A stretch of 19,816 nt of DNA from Clostridia bacterium (GTDB lineage: Bacteria > Bacillota > Clostridia > Oscillospirales > Butyricicoccaceae): the NCBI GenBank assembly GCA_900763355.1, contig CAAFJY010000024.1:1-19816 (forward strand). The letters run 5' to 3'. Shown here one piece after another: positions 1-7,070 of the stretch; the first letter of the stretch is position 1; each line of letters opens with the position of its first letter. Made by a program: the position numbers and the translations under genes. The notes beneath the pieces are model-generated. The model searched no databases and was not told the DNA's origin. It saw only the letters and a program-made list of their open reading frames with translations.

Positions 1-44
1 CCTTTTTCCGGACGCTCTTGCATAATGGGGTCTTTTTTTGAAAT

Positions 45-81
45 AAAAAAAAAAATCAGCGGCTTTTCGGTGAAAAGCGCT
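45..81 (-). terminator. Intrinsic terminator overlapping the end of the helicase gene
   Basis: On the minus strand AGCG-CTTTTC pairs with GAAAAG-CGCT around a 3-nt loop (ACC), with one bulged base (plus coordinates 58-81). After two more bases comes a run of 11 T (plus 45-55). The helicase stop codon (56-58) lies between hairpin and T-run, so the hairpin is encoded by the last eight or so codons of the gene. Confidence 0.8.
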
Positions 82-1969
82 TTCCCTTGTCAGCTCCCGG
101 TTTTGGCGCGGGGCGGGACTGCCCCAGGGCCCGCTGGCCGGAAAACTCCGTCACAAAGGTGCAGCGGCATCCGGCGACCCGCAGCAGTTCCAGTTCCTCC
201 CGAGCCCGGGTGGCCGCGACGTAAAACAATCGGCGCTCCTCCTCCAGCGCCTCCCGCCCGGCGGCGTCGGCCAGGTCGGGCTCCGGGGGGAAGACCCCGT
301 CGATGGCATCCAGGAGGATGACCTTTTCATATTCCAGCCCCTTGCTCCCGTGGACGGTGGATAGGATGAGCCCGGTGGGCTCCTCCCGGGGCGCTGCCGC
401 CAGCTGCTCCAGCACGTCCAGCCGGGCGAGAAAGCCCGCCTGGGCGGGGTTCTGCCGGGCCAGGGCTTCCAACACGTCCAGCTTGCTCTCGTCGGCCCCC
501 TTGGCCCGGAGATATTCCCGGTAGCCCAGCTCCCGGGAAATGCGCTCCACGGCGTCCAGGCTGCCGTCCTCCGCCAGCTCGGCCAGCTGTTCGGCGGCGG
601 CATAGAGCTTTTCCGCCCGCCAGCTGACCCCGCACCGGGCGGCCAGGAGAGACAAAATGGGCGTTCCGCCCCGGACAAAGCTCTCCTGGGCGGCCTGGGC
701 CGCCATCTCCCGGGTGACCCCGCAGCGCAGCTTGTAATAGAGCCTGAAAAAGAGCTCCCGGTCCTGGGGCGCTTTGGCAAAAGCCAGGAGATCCTTCACA
801 TCCTGCACCACCGGGTGGGAGAAAAAGCTGTGGCCCATCTTCCGGCAGGTATAGGGCGTGCCCGCCTTTTCCAGCAGATCGATGAGGGGGAGGGCGCTCT
901 CGTGATTGCGGTAGAGGATGGCCAGCTCCCCGGTGTTTTCCGCCGCCCGCTGGGCCAGGAGAGGGTATTGCTCCGCCCGGCTGCGCACATCGGTGACCCG
1001 GACGGGCGCGCCCGGCCCGTTGGGCGTGCGCATGCGCTTGTCGGCCCGGCCGGTGTTCCCCCGGATGAAGGCGTCGGCCCGCTCCACGATGCTCCCAGAG
1101 GAGCGGTAGTTGGTCTCCAGCAGGAGAGTCACTCCCTGGGGCCAGGTCTCCCGGAATCGGGTGAGGGCCTGGGGATAGGCGGCGCGGAAGCCGTAGATGG
1201 TCTGATCCTCGTCCCCCACCAAAAAGAGATTGCCGCTCTCCTGCGCCAGCAGGCGGATGATCTCGTGCTGGATGCGGGAGGTATCCTGGGCCTCGTCCAC
1301 CATGAAATACTGGAACCGGGCCCGCCAGGCCGCCAGGATGTCGGGCCGCGCCCGGAGGATCTTCAGTCCATAGACCATCTGATCGTCGTAGTCCATCCGG
1401 GCATTTTCCCGCAAAAGGGCGCGGTAGGCGTCATAAATCCGGAAAAAGCTGTCGTCCTCCCCGCATTCGGCCCGGATGTCCCCGTCGGACTTCATCCCGT
1501 TTTTGCAGAAGGCGATGCGGGTCCGGGTCTCCTCGATCTGGCTCTCGGTGGGGTAATCCTGCCCCGCCCGGCGAAAGGCATTCCGGACAAAGCGGGCGGT
1601 CTCCCCCTCCCGGTCCAGGAGACGGAAGGCCGGTCGGCCGGTGCGGCGCTCATATTGCCGGATGATCCGGGCGCAGACGCCGTTGATGGTGTGAAAGGCC
1701 AGGCGGGATGCCGTCTCCTCCCCAAACACGGCGGAAAAGCGCCGGCGCATATCCTGGGTGGCCGCCACAGTATAGGTCATGGTGAGGATGCGCTCGGGCT
1801 CCACTCCCCGGCAGTGGATGAGACAGCCGATCCTTGCCAGCAGCACCGTTGTCTTGCCGCTCCCCGGCACCGCCAGAAGCAGAACAGGCCCCTGGGTCTG
1901 GCGCACCGCCGCCTGCTGCTGGGGATCCAGTTTGAGGCCAAAGGTCTCGCAAAAGCGGAGGAATTCCAT
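56..1969 (-). CDS. UvrD/PcrA-like superfamily 1A ATP-dependent DNA helicase
   Basis: The 637-residue protein has the full set of UvrD/Rep-family motifs: Q-motif region (PQQQAA, 16-21), Walker A PGSGKTT (35-41), Walker B DEAQD (225-229), GDEDQTIYGFRAA (252-264), NYRS (287-290), STVHGSKGLEYEKV (537-550) and LFYVAATRAR (581-590). Family knowledge says it uses ATP to move 3'-5' on single-stranded DNA and unwind duplexes in repair or replication. It is shorter than typical PcrA/UvrD (about 720-740 aa) and lacks a long C-terminal tail, so it is probably an accessory paralogue rather than the housekeeping PcrA; that is inference. It starts 5 nt after the yhaM-like gene, with a modest AAGGG Shine-Dalgarno site inside the end of that gene, so the two are almost certainly cotranscribed. 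Confidence 0.93.
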   Translation of the reverse strand: MEFLRFCETFGLKLDPQQQAAVRQTQGPVLLLAVPGSGKTTVLLARIGCLIHCRGVEPERILTMTYTVAATQDMRRRFSAVFGEETASRLAFHTINGVCARIIRQYERRTGRPAFRLLDREGETARFVRNAFRRAGQDYPTESQIEETRTRIAFCKNGMKSDGDIRAECGEDDSFFRIYDAYRALLRENARMDYDDQMVYGLKILRARPDILAAWRARFQYFMVDEAQDTSRIQHEIIRLLAQESGNLFLVGDEDQTIYGFRAAYPQALTRFRETWPQGVTLLLETNYRSSGSIVERADAFIRGNTGRADKRMRTPNGPGAPVRVTDVRSRAEQYPLLAQRAAENTGELAILYRNHESALPLIDLLEKAGTPYTCRKMGHSFFSHPVVQDVKDLLAFAKAPQDRELFFRLYYKLRCGVTREMAAQAAQESFVRGGTPILSLLAARCGVSWRAEKLYAAAEQLAELAEDGSLDAVERISRELGYREYLRAKGADESKLDVLEALARQNPAQAGFLARLDVLEQLAAAPREEPTGLILSTVHGSKGLEYEKVILLDAIDGVFPPEPDLADAAGREALEEERRLFYVAATRAREELELLRVAGCRCTFVTEFSGQRALGQSRPAPKPGADKGKRFSPKSR

Positions 1970-1974
1970 CGTTT

Positions 1975-2916
1975 TCAGCCCTTGTGGTGGAAGATGCGCT
2001 TGTTATCCAGGGCAAAGACCCGGTCGGAAAAGGCCCCCAGAGGGGTCTTTTCCAGCGTCTCCCGATAGATCTCCATGCGGCTGTCGATCATGTCGATGTA
2101 GGAAAGCAGCTCGCTCTCGGCGCACTGGGGGACGACGGCCGCGCCGAACTCCGGCTCCCCATGATGGGAGAGGATGAGATGCTGCAAAAGTACGGATTTT
2201 TCCTCCGGGACATTCAACTCCCGGCAGACCTCCGCCGCCTCCTGCGCCCCCATGACCAGATGACCCAGGAGCTGGCCGGAAACTGAATAATCACTCACCA
2301 GCCCCACCGGGGAGAGAGAAAACTCCCGCATCTTGGCGAAATCGTGGAGGAAGGTCCCCGCCAGGAGGAGATCCTTGTCCAGGAAATCCCCATAGAGGGC
2401 CGCCAGCCACCGGGCGGTGCGCATCATGTTGCAGGTGTGCATGAGCAGCCCGCCCAAAAAGCCGTGGTGGACGCTCTTGGCGGCGGGGATGGTGAGGAAC
2501 TGCGCCTCGTGCCGGCGGAGCATCTCTTGGCAGACGGCGCGGTAGTCGGCGTCCTCCATCTCCGAGAGCATCTTCACCACCTGGGCCCGGGCCAGCTCCC
2601 GGTCCATGGGGGCGGAGGGCACCAGATCCTCCAGGGAAAAACGATCCTCACCGGTGGCCAGGCGGATGCGGTCGGCCGTCACCTGCAGCGCTCCCTTGAA
2701 CTCCGACACCCGGCCCTGGAGCCAGACCACCTTCCCGTCGTCCGCCGGGGTGATGGGGCCGCTGTAATCCCAGATCTTGAGATCCACCGAGCCGCTCTGG
2801 TCGGTGAGCACCCCGGAAAAATAGGGCTTCCCCGCCGTGGTGGTCCGCTGGACCGCCTGGCGGAGGAGATAGAAACCGGACAGCAGCTGCCCGCTCTGAA
2901 TATCACAAAGCTTCAT
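1975..2916 (-). CDS. yhaM: YhaM-like 3'-5' exoribonuclease (OB-fold plus HD domain)
   Basis: The 313-residue protein has an N-terminal OB-fold-like nucleic-acid-binding part (about 10-88; PYFSGVLTDQSGSVDLKIWD) and a C-terminal HD metal-dependent domain (about 150-290). The HD signature residues are visible: VHHGFLGGLLMHT (149-161), HD at 191-192 and HH at 251-252. Length and domain order match Firmicutes YhaM (about 314 aa), a 3'-5' exonuclease on RNA and single-stranded DNA. The ATG has an AAGGAA ribosome site 7 nt upstream and lies behind a good candidate promoter. It is the first gene of a pair with the downstream helicase, which suggests a nucleic-acid processing unit; the specific partnership is inference. 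Confidence 0.9.
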   Translation of the reverse strand: MKLCDIQSGQLLSGFYLLRQAVQRTTTAGKPYFSGVLTDQSGSVDLKIWDYSGPITPADDGKVVWLQGRVSEFKGALQVTADRIRLATGEDRFSLEDLVPSAPMDRELARAQVVKMLSEMEDADYRAVCQEMLRRHEAQFLTIPAAKSVHHGFLGGLLMHTCNMMRTARWLAALYGDFLDKDLLLAGTFLHDFAKMREFSLSPVGLVSDYSVSGQLLGHLVMGAQEAAEVCRELNVPEEKSVLLQHLILSHHGEPEFGAAVVPQCAESELLSYIDMIDSRMEIYRETLEKTPLGAFSDRVFALDNKRIFHHKG

Positions 2917-2963
2917 AAAATGCTTCCTTCTTTTCTGAAAAATAGAATGTGAAATATGTTTTC

Positions 2964-2992
2964 AGTGTACCATAGTTTTTCCCCGTTTGCAA
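2964..2992 (-). promoter_or_regulatory. Predicted sigma-A promoter of the yhaM-helicase unit
   Basis: Reading the minus strand, TTGCAA (plus 2987-2992) is followed after exactly 17 nt by TACACT (plus 2964-2969), about 48 nt before the yhaM start. Both hexamers keep the most conserved bases of the sigma-70/A consensus. Confidence 0.65.
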
Positions 2993-3030
2993 TGAATGCC
3001 GCGGCGGCTCTTCCCTTTTTCCCCCGGGTG

Positions 3031-3039
3031 TGGTATAGT
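3031..3039 (+). promoter_or_regulatory. Predicted extended -10 promoter for the YihY-like gene
   Basis: TGG-TATAGT (3031-3039) is an extended -10 element 52 nt before the YihY start. The -35 region (TTCCCT, 3011-3016) is poor, as is common when TGn is present. With the yhaM promoter it makes 2917-3091 a divergent promoter region; I see no other structure in it. Confidence 0.5.
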
Positions 3040-3077
3040 AGTTTTGTATCGCCTGAACACGGGCCGCATTTTTCTGC

Positions 3078-3083
3078 AAGGAG
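3078..3083 (+). promoter_or_regulatory. Ribosome binding site fixing the YihY start
   Basis: AAGGAG lies 8 nt before ATG 3092. The open frame extends further left to an ATG at 2996, but that one has no Shine-Dalgarno site and lies upstream of the predicted -10, so 3092 is preferred. Confidence 0.75.
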
Positions 3084-3091
3084 CTTGTTTT

Positions 3092-3955
3092 ATGCCCACT
3101 CGCCGTGAAAGACCCCCGGGATTTTTCTGGGTCCTCCGTCAGCTGGTCGTCCGCTATTTCCGCCACCAGGTGGGCCGGTCGGCAGCCGAGCTGTCCTATT
3201 ATCTGTTGTTTTCCCTCTTCCCCTTTCTGATCTTTCTCAACGCCGTCATCAGCATGCTGCACCTCTCCCTGGAGGACATCGTCCACGGGCTGGGGGGTGT
3301 GGTGCTCCCCGCCCAGGCAGCGGAGCTTTTGAGTACTTATCTCAGCTATATTCAGGGGCTGGATACTCGGGTGCTGCTCTATGCCTGCCTGTTTCTGACC
3401 TTTTATGCCGTGTCCCGGTCGGTGCGGTCTCTCACCCGGGCGGTGTCCACCGCCTACCAGATCCCCCACCAGGGCCCGGCCAACGCCGTCCTCAGCGCCA
3501 TTTTCACCGTTTTGCTGCTGCTGAGCATCCTGGCGCTGCTGGTGCTGCTGATGATCAGCGAAAATCTCCTCCGCCAGCTGGACAACTACATCACCGTGCC
3601 GGAGTTCCTCCTGCGCATCTGGAACATCCTGCGGCTGGCGGTGGGGCCGGTGCTGTTGTGCCTGCTGCTCACCTGCTTCTATTTCGGGGTGGGCTATGGG
3701 CGCTACCGCTTCTGGCAGGCCCTCCCCGGGGCAGCCTTTGCCGTGGTGGTGTGGTTTCTGGTCACCAGCGGATTTTCTTATTACATGGGCCATGTGTCCC
3801 GCTATTCCATCATCTACGGCTCGCTGGCGGCCATCATGATGCTCATGCTGTGGTTTTATCTCACGGGAGCCGTCCTCATTCTCGGGGGCGAGCTCAATCA
3901 TATTCTCATCCAGCTCCGCCGGGAGCGGCTGGAACATCAAGGAGGCGCTTTATGA
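3092..3955 (+). CDS. YihY/virulence factor BrkB family membrane protein
   Basis: The 287-residue integral membrane protein has about six hydrophobic segments (near 32-57, 94-116, 134-158, 178-201, 208-230 and 243-267). The N-terminal AAELSYYLLFSLFPFLIFL (31-49) and the C-terminal stretch with YGSLAAIMMLMLWFYLTGAVLILGGELN (split around 242-269) are typical of the YihY/BrkB family (formerly called RNase BN in error). The molecular function of the family is not settled; transport or envelope roles have been proposed. The gene ends in an ATGA overlap with the dehydrogenase start, so the two are translationally coupled, though I know of no functional reason for the pairing. Confidence 0.88.
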   Translation: MPTRRERPPGFFWVLRQLVVRYFRHQVGRSAAELSYYLLFSLFPFLIFLNAVISMLHLSLEDIVHGLGGVVLPAQAAELLSTYLSYIQGLDTRVLLYACLFLTFYAVSRSVRSLTRAVSTAYQIPHQGPANAVLSAIFTVLLLLSILALLVLLMISENLLRQLDNYITVPEFLLRIWNILRLAVGPVLLCLLLTCFYFGVGYGRYRFWQALPGAAFAVVVWFLVTSGFSYYMGHVSRYSIIYGSLAAIMMLMLWFYLTGAVLILGGELNHILIQLRRERLEHQGGAL

Positions 3956-4917
3956 ACCCCATCATTCCCGTTCACATTCTCTTTGACGACCCCCATTGGG
4001 AGGAACGCATCGCCCAGGGCATGGCCCAGTATGGCTATACTCCCCGCTTTCTCCACGGAGAGGTCCGGGAAGAGGACCTCCGGGACGCGGAGATCCTCTA
4101 CGGGGATTTCCCCACCCAATTTCTCCCCCAGTGCAAAAACCTGCGCTGGCTCCAGTGCTCCTTTGCCGGAGTGGATCGCTATGCACATCGGGAACTCTAT
4201 GTCAACCCGGACACCGTGGTCACCAACGCCGCCGGATCCTTTGGCATCACCATCTCCGAGCACATGATCTGCGTCCTGCTGATGATGATGCGGCGGATGC
4301 CCGAATACCGGGAGCTGGTGGCCCGGCGGGAGTGGCGCAACCTGGGCCGCATCCGCTCCATCTATGGCAGCACTGTCTGCGTCATCGGCATGGGGGACAT
4401 CGGCAGCAATTTTGCAAAGCGCGTCCGGGCCATGGGGGCCCGGGTCATCGGCGTCCGCCGGTCCGAAGACAAGCCCGCCCCCGACTGGGCCGACGCCGTC
4501 TTTCCCACCGCGCGGCTGGAGGAAGCCCTCGCCCAGGCCGATGTGACGGCTCTGTGCGTTCCCTCCACCCGGGAGACCCGGCATCTCATGGGCGAGGAGC
4601 AGTTCGCCGCCATGAAGGATGGGGCCTATCTCCTCAACGTGGGCCGGGGCACCGCCATCGACCAGGAAGCCCTGGACCGGGCCCTCCGCGCGGGCAAGCT
4701 GGCGGGGGCCGCCATCGACGTGGCCGACCCGGAGCCCCTCCCCCAGGATCATTTTCTGTGGGAGACCCCAAACCTCATCCTCACGCCCCATGTGTCCGGC
4801 AATATGTCTCTCCCCAAGACCTGTGACATCGTGGTGGACATTTTCCTGAACAATCTGGCCAAATGGAGCCGTGGCGAGCCCCTGGACCATGTGGTGGATC
4901 TCGACCGGGGATATTAA
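3952..4917 (+). CDS. D-isomer-specific 2-hydroxyacid dehydrogenase (NAD-dependent)
   Basis: The 321-residue protein has the two-part fold of this family. The substrate-binding part is about 1-103 and 286-321; the Rossmann NAD-binding domain is about 104-285 with GMGDIG at 146-151. The catalytic triad is visible: Arg232 in NVGRG, Glu261 in DVADPEPLP and His280 in LTPHVSG. Such enzymes interconvert 2-oxoacids and D-2-hydroxyacids in the cytoplasm; the substrate cannot be read from the sequence. There is no ACT domain, so it is not a long-form SerA. ATG 3952 overlaps the YihY stop (ATGA) and is preceded by GGAGG (3941-3945). The usual Phe after DV in the DVFxxEPLP motif is Ala here. Confidence 0.92.
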   Translation: MNPIIPVHILFDDPHWEERIAQGMAQYGYTPRFLHGEVREEDLRDAEILYGDFPTQFLPQCKNLRWLQCSFAGVDRYAHRELYVNPDTVVTNAAGSFGITISEHMICVLLMMMRRMPEYRELVARREWRNLGRIRSIYGSTVCVIGMGDIGSNFAKRVRAMGARVIGVRRSEDKPAPDWADAVFPTARLEEALAQADVTALCVPSTRETRHLMGEEQFAAMKDGAYLLNVGRGTAIDQEALDRALRAGKLAGAAIDVADPEPLPQDHFLWETPNLILTPHVSGNMSLPKTCDIVVDIFLNNLAKWSRGEPLDHVVDLDRGY

Positions 4918-4924
4918 CAAAAAA

Positions 4925-4969
4925 GCGGCTGCCCGGAGGTTCCGGACAGCCGCCGTTTTCTGTTTTTTG
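4925..4969. terminator. Bidirectional intrinsic terminator between convergent genes
   Basis: GCGGCTG (4925-4931) pairs with CAGCCGC (4947-4953), continued by CCGG/CCGG (4933-4936, 4942-4945) around loop AGGTT. A T-rich run follows on the plus strand (to 4969). The A-run just left of the hairpin (4919-4924) supplies a T-run for the minus strand. It serves both the dehydrogenase and the glycosyltransferase. Confidence 0.88.
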
Positions 4970-4974
4970 TACCT

Positions 4975-6171
4975 TCAAGCCAGATCGGCCGGGCGGGCCA
5001 GCCCCGCGTGGGGGATCTCCTTCCACACCCGGGTCCGGTGGAAGAGGGCCAGGATCTGGAGCGGGGCCCAGGTGGCCATGAACAGGGGGAAGCTCAGGGC
5101 CGCCTGCCAGCGCTTTTTCCCCCGCTGGGCGCTGAGGACAAAGGCCAGAGCCGCCATGACCCCATAGGCCAGGGCGCCGCCCCCCAGCATGAATGCCCAC
5201 GCCTGCACCCCGCCGGTGAGGAGCTTCCACACCCCCAGTCCCAGCCCCAGCAGGGCCCCCGCCCCCTGGGCATAGGGCGTCAGGAGAAAGAGGGACATAT
5301 CCAGGCGCAGAGCGCTCCCCTCCCCCCGGAAAAAGCGGGGCAGCATCCTGCGGCTCACCGAGAGGATACCGCTGCACCACCGCCGCCGCTGGCGGAGAGA
5401 ATTCCGGAGAGTGAGGGGCTCCTCGTCCCAGGTGACGGCCTGGGGCACCCAGACCACCCGCTCTCCGGCCAGGGCGCACTGGGCCGCGGCTTCGGCGTCC
5501 TCGGCCAGGGTCTCGGTGTTCCAGCCCCCCAGGACCTCCTCCAGCACCTCCCGCCGGAGGGCAAAGCCTGTCCCCACCAGCTTGGCGGACAGGCCGCCGC
5601 AGGCCCGGGGCCGGTTAAAGAACCGGTCAAAGGCGCGGAAATACACATCATAGCACCCCGCCACCCAGGAATCCCCCGGGTTGCCGGCCAGCTGTCGGCC
5701 CTTGGCTACCCGGGCCCCGGCGCAGAAGGCGTCGTTCATCCGGGCGAGAAACTCCGGGTCGGCCACGTTGTCGGCGTCGAAGACCACATAGGCGTCGTAT
5801 TGTTCCGCCCGCAGCTGGGCAAAGGCCTGACGCAGGGCGTCGCCCTTGTTTTTCACCGTTCCCGTGCACAGCAGGACCTCGGCCCCGGCCTGGAAGGCCG
5901 CTCCCGCCGTGTTGTCCCGGCAGTTGTTGGGCACCGCATAAATATCAAAGAGCTCCCGGGGGTAATTCTGCCGCCGCAGGCTCTCTACCAGCCGGGGGAT
6001 GACGGTCTCCTCGTTCCGGGCGGCGATGACCACCGCGAACCGGGTCCGGGCCTCTGCCCGGGGGATGGCCGCGGGCTTTCTCCATCCATACAGGAGGAAC
6101 ACCCCGGCAAAATACAGCGTGATGACCTTGAGCGCGCTCAAAAGGATCGTCAACAGCAGCGAAAGATCCAT
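4975..6171 (-). CDS. Membrane-bound family 2 glycosyltransferase
   Basis: The 398-residue protein begins with a membrane helix (about 5-28) and a GT-A catalytic domain. The domain shows VVIAARNEE (47-55), the metal-binding DADN (132-135), TLAEDAE (221-227) with the likely catalytic Asp225, and QRRRW (261-265). C-terminal hydrophobic segments lie near 293-317, 322-347 and 355-377. The D-DxD-ED-QxxRW pattern is that of processive GT2 enzymes such as cellulose and hyaluronan synthases and poly-N-acetylglucosamine synthase, so a role in making an envelope or capsule polysaccharide is likely; the sugar is unknown. The start is ATG 6171, 8 nt after a very strong AAAGGAGG (6180-6187); a longer frame from 6207 lacks a ribosome site. 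It is divergent from the response regulator and shares its control region. Confidence 0.88.
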   Translation of the reverse strand: MDLSLLLTILLSALKVITLYFAGVFLLYGWRKPAAIPRAEARTRFAVVIAARNEETVIPRLVESLRRQNYPRELFDIYAVPNNCRDNTAGAAFQAGAEVLLCTGTVKNKGDALRQAFAQLRAEQYDAYVVFDADNVADPEFLARMNDAFCAGARVAKGRQLAGNPGDSWVAGCYDVYFRAFDRFFNRPRACGGLSAKLVGTGFALRREVLEEVLGGWNTETLAEDAEAAAQCALAGERVVWVPQAVTWDEEPLTLRNSLRQRRRWCSGILSVSRRMLPRFFRGEGSALRLDMSLFLLTPYAQGAGALLGLGLGVWKLLTGGVQAWAFMLGGGALAYGVMAALAFVLSAQRGKKRWQAALSFPLFMATWAPLQILALFHRTRVWKEIPHAGLARPADLA

Positions 6172-6197
6172 TTCTTCCGCCTCCTTTCCACACCCAG

Positions 6198-6206
6198 AGC
6201 ATAGCA
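6198..6206 (-). promoter_or_regulatory. Predicted extended -10 of the glycosyltransferase promoter
   Basis: The minus strand reads TGC-TATGCT (plus 6206-6198), an extended -10 about 27 nt before the glycosyltransferase start. No good -35 is present; a TCTTAA half-site (plus 6215-6220) sits 11 bp upstream of the -10 hexamer, which would suit an activator-dependent promoter. Confidence 0.45.
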
Positions 6207-6214
6207 AAGGAAAA

Positions 6215-6301
6215 TTAAGAAGAAAGCGGGAGAATTTTTAAGATTTCTTTTACCCGGGAATCTTAAAAAACCCTTAAAAAATCCCCCTCTGGTATCTTAA
6301 A
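6215..6301. promoter_or_regulatory. Phased TTAAGA/TCTTAA half-site array, probable response-regulator operator
   Basis: Five half-sites are visible: TTAAGA at 6215-6220 and 6238-6243, TCTTAA at 6261-6266, CCTTAA at 6272-6277 and TCTTAA at 6295-6300. Successive spacings are 23, 23, 11 and 23 bp, close to whole helical turns. The middle pair forms a perfect 11-bp inverted repeat, TTTTTAAGATT (6235-6245) and AATCTTAAAAA (6259-6269). OmpR-family regulators typically bind repeated half-sites about 11 bp apart. Binding by the adjacent regulator is inferred. Confidence 0.55.
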
Positions 6302-6312
6302 CCCCCTTTTTG

Positions 6313-6318
6313 TAGAAT
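6313..6318 (+). promoter_or_regulatory. Predicted -10 of the two-component operon
   Basis: TAGAAT occurs at 6313-6318 and again, overlapping, at 6318-6323. There is no convincing -35; instead a TCTTAA half-site ends 12 bp upstream. The leader to the response regulator start would be about 40 nt. Confidence 0.4.
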
Positions 6319-6365
6319 AGAATCACAAAGCCACGGAAATCACAACAAACGGAGCTGACCGACCT

Positions 6366-7070
6366 ATGTACAACATCCTCATCTGCGACGACGACCGGGA
6401 CATCGTCGCCGCGCTGAAAATCTATCTGTCCTCCCAGCCGGACTATCATTTGTTCGAAGCCTATACCGGGCGGGAGGCCCTGGACATCGTCCGTTCTCAG
6501 AAGATCCAGCTGGTGCTTTTGGACATCATGATGCCCGAAATGGACGGCATCGCCGCCACCGCCCGCCTGCGGGAGGAGAGCAACATCCCCATCATCCTCC
6601 TCACCGCCAAGAGCGAGAGCTGCGACAAGATCCTGGGCCTGAACACCGGGGCCGACGATTACATCACCAAGCCCTTTGACCCCATGGAGGTCCTGGCCCG
6701 GGTGCGGTCCCAGCTCCGCCGCTATACCACCCTGGGGGCCCAGGTCCAGCAGCCCGACCGCTATGTCATCGGCGGCATCGTCCTGGACGACCGGGACAAG
6801 GTGGTGACGGTGGACGGCGCCCCCGTCTCCCTCACCCCCAGCGAATACGGCATCCTTCGGCTCCTCATGCAGAACCCCGGCCGGGTCTTTTCCACCGCGC
6901 AGATCTATGAACAGGTGTGGAACGAGACCTCTCTGGGCTCGGAGCATTCGGTGGCCGTCCACATCCGTCATCTGCGGGAAAAGGTGGAGATCAACCCATC
7001 CGATCCCCGCTATATCAAGGTGGTCTGGGGTCTGGGCTACAAAATTGATAAGGAGGCGCGTTCGGAATGA
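6366..7070 (+). CDS. OmpR/PhoB-family response regulator
   Basis: The 234-residue protein has an N-terminal receiver domain (about 1-115) with acidic pocket DDD (8-10), phosphoacceptor Asp53 in LVLLDIMMPEMDG, Thr80 and Lys102 (ITKPF). A C-terminal winged-helix DNA-binding domain (about 130-230) has the family features SLTPSEYGILRLLMQNPGRVFS and SVAVHIRHLREK (each within 133-202). It is expected to be phosphorylated by the kinase encoded immediately downstream and to bind direct repeats. The kinase starts inside its stop codon (ATGA), so the two are made together. The TTAAGA-type array just upstream makes autoregulation likely; that is inference. Confidence 0.95.
   Translation: MYNILICDDDRDIVAALKIYLSSQPDYHLFEAYTGREALDIVRSQKIQLVLLDIMMPEMDGIAATARLREESNIPIILLTAKSESCDKILGLNTGADDYITKPFDPMEVLARVRSQLRRYTTLGAQVQQPDRYVIGGIVLDDRDKVVTVDGAPVSLTPSEYGILRLLMQNPGRVFSTAQIYEQVWNETSLGSEHSVAVHIRHLREKVEINPSDPRYIKVVWGLGYKIDKEARSE

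Noticed and set aside
815..2068. A 417-codon plus-strand frame opposite the helicase
   Set aside because: Antisense shadow of a gene with all SF1 helicase motifs; composition is low-complexity and no promoter is seen.
2917..3091. A riboswitch or leader RNA in the yhaM-YihY divergent gap
   Set aside because: Both leaders would be only about 45 nt and I see no conserved riboswitch-like structure.
2903..3940. A 345-codon minus-strand frame rich in Gln and His
   Set aside because: It is the reverse of the YihY gene; its repeated Gln/His comes from reading Leu/Val-rich membrane codons backwards.
6235..6269. The perfect inverted repeat as a terminator
   Set aside because: It lies upstream of both divergent genes, has a 13-nt loop and an AT-only-rich stem, and fits the half-site spacing pattern better as an operator.
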